From NCBI GenBank assembly GCA_032719365.1, contig CM064867.1, positions 71,794,136 through 71,858,135 on the forward strand: a DNA stretch of 64,000 bases, written 5' to 3'. Made by a program: the position numbers and the translations under genes. The stretch's first letter is position 1. Each line of letters opens with the position of its first letter. Of this stretch, positions 56,413 to 64,000 are shown piece after piece. The notes beneath the pieces were generated by a model that saw only the letters and a list, made by a program, of their open reading frames with translations, did not search any database and was not told the origin of the DNA. Source of the stretch: Prinsepia uniflora. Lineage: Eukaryota; Streptophyta; Magnoliopsida; Rosales; Rosaceae.

Positions 56413-56625
56413 GCTGACGTCAAAGCTTACGTCAGCATGACGTCATCGCTGATGTCAGCATGACGTCATCGCTGACGTCAGCATGACGTCATCACTGACA
56501 GCCCCTGACAGTGACACGTGTCACGCTCCCATTGGCCCACTGTCTGACATGTCAGCTGACATTGTCAGATCTGACAATGCTGACGTCATCGCTGACATGA
56601 TGACGTCAGCATGATGACGTCACCT
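56413..56625. promoter_or_regulatory. ACGT-core cluster in E3 U3
   Basis: A run of TGACGTCA and TGACGTCAT sites in 23-bp tandem units plus one CACGTG. These are known bZIP core sites; activity is inferred. Confidence 0.6.
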
Positions 56626-57385
56626 GTCATCTCTGTCCTCCCGCGGGTCGACCCGAATACCAGTAACCGGGTCGCCGTGACCCGCGGCTTGACCCGGCCG
56701 GTTCTCCCTGCTCCGGCCACCATTTTTCCTCCTGTTTGTCCCATTCTACTCCTCTCAACCTAACCTAAAGATACATGGGCTAAAATCTATGAAAACGGGG
56801 TCGCGATAATTACCTACGGTGCCAAGAACAGTCGCCCAGTTTCCGGCCGTCCTTCTGGGCTGCACCGTCGTCCCCCGCCCACTTCATTCGATCCTGTTAG
56901 CCTCCTCAAGTCCCCAGAATCACAACCTAATTATTAGTTTCGATTCAAACCCGATAAAACTCAAGTTTCAAATTCAAACCCCAAAACCTACCTTTTCGGG
57001 TTTCCTCCCGCCGTGTCCTCCGTCGTCCTCAGCCGCCGTGTCCTTTAGTCCTTCATCGTCATATCCTCACTTTATCTCTCTGGTCTCAGTCGCAGATGAT
57101 GAGGGAGTGTGGGTGTTGGCTGTGTTTTGAAGAAAATGAAGAATATGGGTTAATGGGGTTTTCGGGTTTGTGAGGAAAATGAGAAAATGAAATGAAAATG
57201 GTGAGGGTTGCCCGTGGAAGAGAAGAGAGGTGATCAGATGAGGGAATGAGAGATGGAGGGTGAGGATTTAAAATGAATTTGGAATGGATGGTTAAGATTA
57301 AATGGTGGGTGGGTTTGGTTTATAAAAATAATTAAATAATATTAATTAATTATATAGATCCACATTTTGGGGGATCAAATTAATG

Positions 57386-57411
57386 GGATGAGTGACACTT
57401 GTCACTCATCC
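57386..57411. promoter_or_regulatory. E3 U3 dyad (right LTR)
   Basis: Same perfect arms as 50908-50933. Confidence 0.78.
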
Positions 57412-58031
57412 ATGGGGCCCACCAAAATATCCACCCAATCAGATTTCGCCGAAACGTCCCCGTCTCGAAGTTCGTGCATAGTGAAATCGAACTTCTGTGA
57501 CCCATACTCTCCCGTTTGAAGTCCGATTTCAGTGTGCCGCCTGCCTATGGATTCGTATCATCCTTATCTACGTAACGGTCCTTCGGCCCTCGGCCATCGG
57601 ACCTCCTGGTCAAAAAGTCAACTTTTGACCTTCTAAACACCCAAATTACCAAAATGCCCCTAAACTTCCGAACGTCATAACTTCCTCCTCGAATGTCGGA
57701 ATTGAAACGTGCCACCTGCCTATGAACTCGTGACGTCACGAACTACGTCACGGTCATCGGTCAAAGTCCATTTGACTGCCCGATTGAAAAGTCAACGTTT
57801 TGCCACCACTAGGGGCAAAACGGTCATTTCGCATCGTTCGTCCGATTTCGCTCTACTAATCACAGATTAGCCTCACTAATCGTGATTAGTCACTAATCTA
57901 ACCATGGAATTTGGGACGGGTCGTTACATTATTTGTGTTGGTTGATGCCAGTCAATAAATCTGAAAGGAAGAAATAATTAAGCTGGTTTCGTTGGCGGTT
58001 ACAAGATTTAATCTCGTGGAAATGAAGAGAA

Positions 58032-58696
58032 TGTTAGGAACGATGAAGAAAGAAAATAGGTAATTATAATCACTAGGATTAAATTTTTCCCACCCTCAAA
58101 ATAAATTGAGTAAATAAATTGGAAGAAATAAAACGGAAGTAAAAAACGATAAAAGAGAACATCGAAATTTAACTAGGTTCGGCAGTGTGCCTACGTTCTC
58201 GGTCATCAGCTCCAAAATTCTTTCACTATGAATAATGGATTACAAGTACAATCTCACTCAATAGTGGATACACAACTTCTCTTGGATCACTCAAGAGGAT
58301 CTCACTTTCTCTATTTTACTCACAAAAGTGGCTATCTCTATATTTCTCACATAAGGAATAACTCTTTTCTCACTCTCACTTTTGGTGGATTACTTGTTGC
58401 TTGAAGGATGATTGAGAATGCTCAATCCCTCTCCTTTATATAGGGATATATGGAAGGAAGCCATCAATGCAAAGTCATGCATAAGAGTTGGCTCCAATTA
58501 ATCTCATGGTAATTCTCATGAGCATAGTATTCTCCATCAATAATTGTATTTTTTTCCTACATATGAATGAACCTACCAAAAAAACACATTCATGCACAAT
58601 CCATCACATGTACATTGGGATATCAAAAGTCTTCATTTGAGGAACTCCAAAGATTATATTCATTCTCTTTCACTTAATGGAGGGAATAACCCATCA
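58032..58696 (-). repeat. Ty1/copia 3' LTR (probable ends)
   Basis: TGTTAGGAACG...AACCCATCA on the plus strand, about 665 bp. It has a minus-strand TATATAAA (58434-58441) and lies just beyond the end of the copia RNase H remnant, with an AAGTCGGGAATGGGGAAAT purine tract (about 58697-58716) between. No partner LTR or TSD is visible in the window. Confidence 0.65.
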
Positions 58697-58739
58697 ATTT
58701 CCCCATTCCCGACTTAAGTGGAGGGCTCCATCATCCAGT

Positions 58740-58955
58740 TGCGTTTCTACAAAACGCATACTTGTCCTTTTATAAAGACTTTGTCATCATATCTGAACTG
58801 TTGTCATCAATATAGATCATCTCGATTTGAGTTTTCTTGTATTCCAACACTTCAAAAATCCAATGGTATCTCACATTAATGTGCTTTGACCTTGAGTGGA
58901 AACTTGAGTTATTACTCAAATGAATAGCACTCTAGATATCACTATGAAGAACATA
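58740..58955 (-). pseudogene. Ty1/copia RNase H C-terminal remnant
   Basis: The minus-strand translation gives SAIHLSNN, FHSRSKHI, VRYHW and DDNSSDMMTK, the standard end of copia pol. An in-frame TAG replaces the glutamine codon before SAIHL, and another stop follows MTKSL. This is a fossil. Confidence 0.85.
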
Positions 58956-58974
58956 TTTTTGTTTCTCTTGTCCC

Positions 58975-59110
58975 TTCAGAAATTTTACCAAATCATAAGT
59001 GTGGCTCTTATGCAAGGATTTCAACTCATCTTTCATGGCTTTCAACCACTCCTTTTTTTTTTCTCATGGGTCACAGATTCTTGGTAGCACTCGGGCTCTC
59101 CTTCATATGT
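58975..59110 (-). pseudogene. Ty1/copia RT N-terminal remnant
   Basis: Minus strand gives EWLKAMKDELKSLHKSHTYDL and LVKFLKGQ, the conserved opening of copia RT. It runs almost directly into the RNase H remnant at 58955, so the catalytic part of RT is deleted. Confidence 0.82.
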
Positions 59111-59264
59111 TAGCAACACAAACTGATCTGGGAAGTAGAGGCTGTTGGGTTTTCGTTGTCTGTTCGATCTTCTCAACTATGGTTCTTCAAGAGCTTGATT
59201 TTCTTACACATATTCAGGCACAACATTATCATCATTGTTGTTAACAATAGGGTTCAGCAATTAT

Positions 59265-59966
59265 TGTTCTCGACCGCATCACCCTCTTCATCCCGAACCC
59301 TGGGTTGAGGAATTGGATCTAGCTCAACTGGATATTCTTTGGATTCGTTTAGCTTCTCCCCTCTTCTGGATATCTTCAATGGTTTGATCTTCAAAGAAGA
59401 CCACATCTTTACTTTTGAAAATCTTTTTATTGACAGGATCCCATAGTCTGTACCCCAAACTCTTCATCTCCATAGCCTAGAAAAATGCATTCTTTTTATT
59501 TGACATCAGTTTGGACCTTTCGTCTTTTGGGATGTGAACTTATTCTCTGCAGCCAAACACCTTCAAGTATTGATAAGACATATGTTTACCTCTCCAAAAC
59601 TTGTTTGGTACATCACCATTCAATGGATCTGACGAAGATAAATTGATCAAGGGCACTGCATTCATCAATACTTCACCCCAAAAACTCTTTGTAACTTGGT
59701 ATAAGATAACATATTTCTTATTCCTTCAACGATCGTTGTGTTCATCCTCTCGGAGGGGTCTTTGGAATTGATCTTTCATGTCTAATCCCATTATTCTTGC
59801 AATAGGCTCTGAAGTCTTCCATGTACTCTCCACCATTATCAGAACGAATACACTTACGTGTTATGCCTATCTCACATTCAACAGTGACATGGAACTGTTT
59901 GAATACTTGAAAGACTTGATCTTTGGATTTGATTGCAACGGTCTACACCTTCCGGAAGTGATCATC
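59265..59966 (-). pseudogene. Ty1/copia integrase, C-terminal part
   Basis: Minus strand gives KVWTVAIKSKDQVFQVFKQF-type text (with a stop), IRSDNGGEY and the following integrase core, then a VFGC-like and KLMSNK-like region to about 59440 and a diverged linker. Frame breaks are present. It is interrupted by solo LTR C; the target TCATC falls in the codons for the FIDD motif. Confidence 0.85.
59962..59966. other. Solo LTR C target-site duplication (TCATC)
   Basis: TCATC before the LTR and again at 62851-62855. Confidence 0.93.
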
Positions 59967-61329
59967 TGACAGGGCCCGCCCCGATCCCCCTAGGACCACC
60001 CGGGACGTGCCCTGCTCCCGTCTGACACCCGACATTAAAATAACATAATTGCCCTTATTGAAAGTAAAATGCATAAAGAAAATCCATAGTTAAGTCATAC
60101 ATAGCACGCCACACAAATACTCGAATACAAATAGTGTCAGACAAGGGATAGTTCCCGAATACAGTTTATTGAGCACGACTCTAAACACACTACGTGCCAA
60201 CCTACCCAGTAGCAGGGTTCAGGTGCGCAACGTAAACCTATGCCTCTTACCCGGGATCCTCCTCCTCTTCCTCGGAATCCTCCTCCTCAATAGCACTACC
60301 TGGAGGGGTAGTAAAACAACAAGGGTGAGTGGGCCGAAACTCAAGGTTTACAAAATAGTTTACTATTCCGAAAACATATAGATTTTCCCCTCCGTTTTCC
60401 GAAAAGACATGCATTAGTATCATAAACCACAAAATCATATAATCATGAGCAGAATAATATCAACATAATATAATCTGAGTCACTGCACTATACATCCCAA
60501 CCCTGACATCCCAGATGCCCGACGTCCCAGACGCCCAATAAGGTCACAGTTCCAAGGCTACGCGTGCCACCCGGGGTCTCAATCCCGAGTCCAAATCCCG
60601 AACCCAGTCCGAGCATGGCATTCTAGATGCCTGACGTCCCAGACGTCCAACAGTAGCAATCCTGCTCCTGAGTCACTCCACGGTCCGGTCCCTCCGTAGA
60701 ATGACTCCTCACAGGCAATGCGCCGTGACCACTCCGGGGTACCTACATTCGGAGGAGATAGAATCCTAGGGTAGATCTATATAGTGCAGTACCAAAGATA
60801 AGTATCGCAATCCATATACATATACATGACTCAAAACCATTCATAAACAACCAGACGGGTCTCATGCCCAAACATCGTAATACGTGCCATAAATCATACT
60901 CAAGATAAACAGATACTTTTACTTGAATCACATATAGATATAATAGAAGGTAAAACAGTTATGCATGCCGAAGTTTAGTGAAATCAAAGGCCCACTCACA
61001 GTACAATCCCGCTGCAATCCCGAGGGTAAAGCCCCGTCCAAGGGTTAAAGTACAATTCCAGTCATGTCCAAAGCGTACATAAAGGTCACTTTAAGTCCCT
61101 ACTAAACAACTAAGAAACCCTAGTCTGAAACCGGTCCAGGAAAGCTGTCCGAGCACGCTTCCCAAGGCTTCAAACCCTAATTTGACCAACTTAACGATCT
61201 CCGATCGACACGAAACCACCGCCATTGGATCCGTATTGTCGAAACCTTGAAAATAGCACTGGTCCCACACAAAATACTGTTCACACGCGCCCCCACGCGC
61301 CTGGTCAAACCCTGGTCAACGGTGCTACA

Positions 61330-61520
61330 GTGATGATGACGTCAGCATGACGTCACTGCTGACGTCAGCATGACGTCACTGCTGACGTCAGCATGACGTC
61401 ATCACTGACAGTGTCAGAGGACACATGTCAGCATCCCATTAGTCCCTGGTCTGACAGCTTTTTGACATGATGACGTCATCATGACGTCACTGCTGACGTC
61501 AGCATGATGACGTCATCAGC
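61330..61520. promoter_or_regulatory. ACGT-core cluster in solo LTR C
   Basis: At least six TGACGTCA-type sites in repeated ACTGCTGACGTCAGCATG units. Confidence 0.58.
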
Positions 61521-62361
61521 ATCAGTAACCGGGTCTGAGAACCGGGTCACCGCAAACCCACGGTTCGACCCGATCAGTTCTCATCAACCCGACCACCATA
61601 ATCGATGGGATTTGTTCCTATGAACTCGTCTAATCATGTTCTATGGTTTTGTGTAATTAAAACAAGTTTTTAGGTTGAAGGAACCACCTGAAAATCGACG
61701 GGAAACTGGCTGCCGGCTCTGGTTCGTCTTCTCCGGCGAGTCGTCGAACTTCCAGCCACGAACTTTGGTCCAAAATGCTCGTCTAGTCCCCTAGGATATG
61801 TCTCAAAAGCAACCAAACATTTCCAACGTCAAAAACGGACTTTTCGAAACAGGGAAGGAAATCGGTGTCTCTCAGGTTTGCAGGCTTTCCGCCGCCGTGT
61901 CGCCGCCGTGGGCTGCCCAATCCAGTCTTGAGTCGTCCTATGGTTCCAGTTAACCCATCCCTAGGTTAGTTCGAGTGCAGGGGTGAAGGTTTGGACGGTT
62001 TGGACAGTTTGGGCTGATCGGGTTTCCTTCTCGGGCTTGTGGGTTTTTCGGCCGTGCAGGGTGGCCGTGGTGGTGGTGGTCGGTGTCTGGGGGTTGCTGG
62101 TGGTTGCCTGGTGCTGCCTGGTAAGGGAGGTTGGGTGGTGAGCTGCTGGAGTGATTGTTCGAAGGGTGAGAGTACACGGTTAAGAGAATGAAAATGTGGG
62201 AGTATGGTTTGATGAGTTTAAAACAGAATAAGCAACAGAAACCAACGGCTGAGATTAACTCTCAATATAGGATTAATGGTGAGGATTTAAGGAGATTAAT
62301 TAATTAATTAATCAAAAGGCAGACATAGATCCTGGTTTTAGGGGATGAGGTGGATGAGGTA

Positions 62362-62385
62362 GATGAGTGACATGTGTCACTCATC
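62362..62385. promoter_or_regulatory. Solo LTR C U3 dyad
   Basis: Perfect arms GATGAGTGACA / TGTCACTCATC around TG. Confidence 0.78.
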
Positions 62386-62850
62386 AAGGGTCCAGATTGA
62401 TTGGGTTAAAGTAATCAGATTCTATTATTTAATTATTATTTAATTTCGAGTCTCGGTTAGTTTGGTTGAATCGTAATTACGTTCTTGACCATAACTTTTT
62501 CGTCGTATGTCCGATTTTGGCGTGTCGCCTGTCTACGGATTCGTATCGACGGAACCTACGTAACGGTCCTTGGCCCTCGTCCGTTGGACTTCCCGGGTCA
62601 AAAGTCAACATTTGGCCCACTTTGACCAAATTACCAAAATACCCCTAGACTTCCGAACGTCACAACTTCCTCCTCGAACGTCGGAATCGAACGTGCCACC
62701 TGCCTATGAACTCGTGACGTCCTAAACTACGTCACGGTCATGGGTAAAAGTCTAAATATTTGCCGAGGCAAAAGTCAACATTTCCCCCCCTTAGGGGCAA
62801 AACGGTCATTTTACAATAAAATAATATTTACGAAAGTTCGGGTCGTTACA

Positions 62851-63245
62851 TCATCAATGAAGGCAACAAAGTATCTTGCCCCACCAAGAGTGTTAGTAGT
62901 CATAGGCCCAAAAACATCAGAATGAATAACATCTAATACATTGGGTTTCTAGGTGCAGCTTTATAATGAAATGTAGCTCTATGTTGTTTTCTAGTCAAAC
63001 AATTAGTGCATTGATCAAAGGTGTACTTTTTTCTTTCAATTCAGTTAATACCTCTTTCTTGGCTAGAATTTGCAAACCCTTCTCACTCATATGACCCAAA
63101 TGCCTGTGTCATAGCCCAATCGCTGAATTTGATTGGTTGGTTGCTGCATTGACATGTTGATTGTTGATCTTGGCATGTGTCATATAGAGTGTATTTTCCA
63201 CCATCAGTACGCTCTTGTCTATTTCACCAGCTCCTGTCAGCAGCC
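62851..63245 (-). pseudogene. Ty1/copia GAG-pre-integrase and integrase N-terminal remnant
   Basis: Minus strand gives GHMSEKGLQILAKK (GAG-pre-integrase domain), then a CTNCLTRKQH zinc-finger part and PMTTNTLGGARYFVAFIDD at the start of the integrase core. A frameshift lies in a lysine-rich stretch near 63030. It continues beyond solo LTR C at 59966. The 5' part of the element (gag, protease, 5' LTR) is not seen. Confidence 0.87.
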
Positions 63246-63249
63246 ACAT

Positions 63250-63720
63250 TCTGAAGCATGCCAGCTTTGTTTTCCAGCTAGATTTCAGCTTCTTTTTTTT
63301 TTTTTTGCTGAATTTCAGCCTAAAATCATCATTCATCATTTAATATTTATTGTTTTTTAATTATTTCATTTTTATTTTAGTTCTAGCTTTTTGTGGCATT
63401 TTCTCTATAAATAGAGAGGCCACTTTCATTGTAAATGGTCTTTGGAGTCCTTTTTAAGTTCATTTTTCTCTTTTTGTAGATACATTTTGGGACCTCTTTA
63501 TACTTTTATTTTAGAATTGCTTGTTAGTTTTCTTTTAAATTTTGTTTTTTGACTTGTTGTTAGATTTATTTTTCTTTGACTTCTTTTGTACACATTTTTA
63601 TGCTTTTATTAAGAAAAACCTTAGGCTAAGTAATTCTAAGACAATACGAGAGTTTTAAGTCTGAATTCCTCGTGTTTCTTCCTCCATCTTCACAAGTTTC
63701 CTGCCACTGTTCGGTGATCC
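63250..63720 (+). other. Unclassified, promoter-like AT-rich sequence
   Basis: Contains 'tctataaatagagaggcc' (about 63404), resembling the TATA region of small plant LTRs, followed by T-rich leader-like text. No ends or ORF of note. Confidence 0.35.
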
Positions 63721-63724
63721 CGGG

Positions 63725-64000
63725 TATGATTATGGTGATGGTAATTACGATTTTTCGTATTTACACGTATTTCGATATGAAATACATAATTGCACGTATT
63801 TCGAGAATACAGTTGACCTTATACTTTGATGATGGTTTGATGGATGATTTTATATGGTTTACACATACCATGTTTTGTTAATGATTTGATGATGTGACAT
63901 TGGGTTTTCATGTGAATTCGGGAACGAGACCCATTTCGATAAAATATGATTTCGGATTTGGTTTTGGAAATTGGATTACGATGGATTCTGAATTTTCTAT
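63725..64000 (+). repeat. LTR fragment running off the window
   Basis: Text such as GCACGTATTTCGAG, GAATTCGGGAACGAGACCC and GGATTTGGTTTTGG matches the leader part of the E2 LTR (31430-31620) on the plus strand. The rest lies outside the window. Confidence 0.5.

Larger units (their letters stand above)
48170..57928 (-). mobile_element. E3: non-autonomous Ty3/gypsy element (LARD type), sister of E2
   Basis: 9.76 kb, TGACAGGACCC...GGTCGTTACA, TSD TTATT. LTRs of 3280 and 3204 bp surround a 3.28-kb interior without gag or pol. The interior aligns along its length with E2. The primer site is altered at two positions (TGGTATTAGAGT), both C to T in element sense. LTR differences include a 124-bp duplication in the left copy and extra 23-bp units in the right copy. 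Probably no longer mobile without rescue of priming. Confidence 0.92.
54725..57928 (-). repeat. E3 5' LTR (right copy)
   Basis: 3204 bp. Stem-loop 54777-54798, acceptor-like site 54905, donor-complementary arm 54931-54942, donor arm 56053-56064, TTAATTAAG 56172-56180, expanded TGACGTCA cluster 56413-56625, dyad 57386-57411. It carries about two extra units of GCTGACGTCAGCATGACGTC near 56415-56480 compared with the left copy. Confidence 0.92.
59967..62850 (-). mobile_element. Solo LTR C (Ty3/gypsy)
   Basis: 2884 bp, TGACAGGGCCCG...GGTCGTTACA, inserted in the copia integrase. Close in layout to the E1 LTR: acceptor-like site 60300, donor-complementary arm 60324-60335, small hairpins (about 60508-60650), donor arm 60989-61001, TGACGTCA cluster 61330-61520, dyad 62362-62385, U3 modules near 62520 and 62690. 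No interior remains. Confidence 0.93.

Overview
This is a repeat-dense stretch of a flowering-plant (eudicot) nuclear genome. The evidence is one intron-containing RADIALIS-like single-MYB gene (44140-45253), plant chromovirus and Ty1/copia coding sequence, the plant-type primer site TGGTATCAGAGC (initiator tRNA-Met), and AT-rich spacers with microsatellites. I see no rRNA genes, intact tRNA genes, CRISPR arrays or prokaryotic genes. Apart from the MYB gene, nearly all recognisable sequence is LTR retrotransposon, and most element ends are fixed by TG...CA termini plus perfect 5-bp target-site duplications (TSDs).

Layout. 1-2400: degraded LTR pieces. 2401-4525: AT-rich spacer. 4526-15045: E1, a young complete Ty3/gypsy chromovirus (minus strand, TSD TTACT) with 2.94-kb LTRs, a broken gag and a nearly complete pol. 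15051-18048: spacer. 18054-25254: element A (minus, TSD GTTAT), with 0.4-kb LTRs around an interior made almost wholly of four tandem-repeat arrays, one of them split by solo LTR A (20710-23647, TSD TTTCA). 25260-29816: spacer. 29822-42012: E2 (plus, TSD ATATA), a non-autonomous element with a 3.66-kb non-coding interior; its 3' LTR is split by solo LTR B (36577-39397, TSD TCCGA). 42018-43970: spacer with a tRNA-like SINE trace. 43979-45300: the RADIALIS-like gene. 46100-47690: degraded LTR holding a 380-bp mini-LTR (47251-47630, TSD GGGGG). 48170-57928: E3 (minus, TSD TTATT), sister of E2. 58032-63245: decayed Ty1/copia element with most of RT deleted, split by solo LTR C (59967-62850, TSD TCATC). 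63250-64000: further LTR-like sequence.

How the parts relate. E1, E2, E3 and solo LTRs A-C differ in sequence but share one LTR plan: a duplicated U3 module containing TAGACAGGYGGCACG; in most, a long perfect or near-perfect dyad; a CGCG-box-rich block, sometimes with a TGACGTCA cluster; a GTGAGT donor-like site; an array of small hairpins; a sequence complementary to the donor; a CCYTCCAG/GT-type acceptor; and a stem-loop near the LTR end. E2 and E3 also share E1's primer site and a very similar polypurine tract, so E1-type proteins are plausible drivers of these coding-deficient elements. The strongest candidate for an undescribed feature is this leader: the donor-like site and a sequence just upstream of the acceptor-like site are complementary, and one base pair of the helix changes in a compensatory way (A-U, G-U, G-C) between families.
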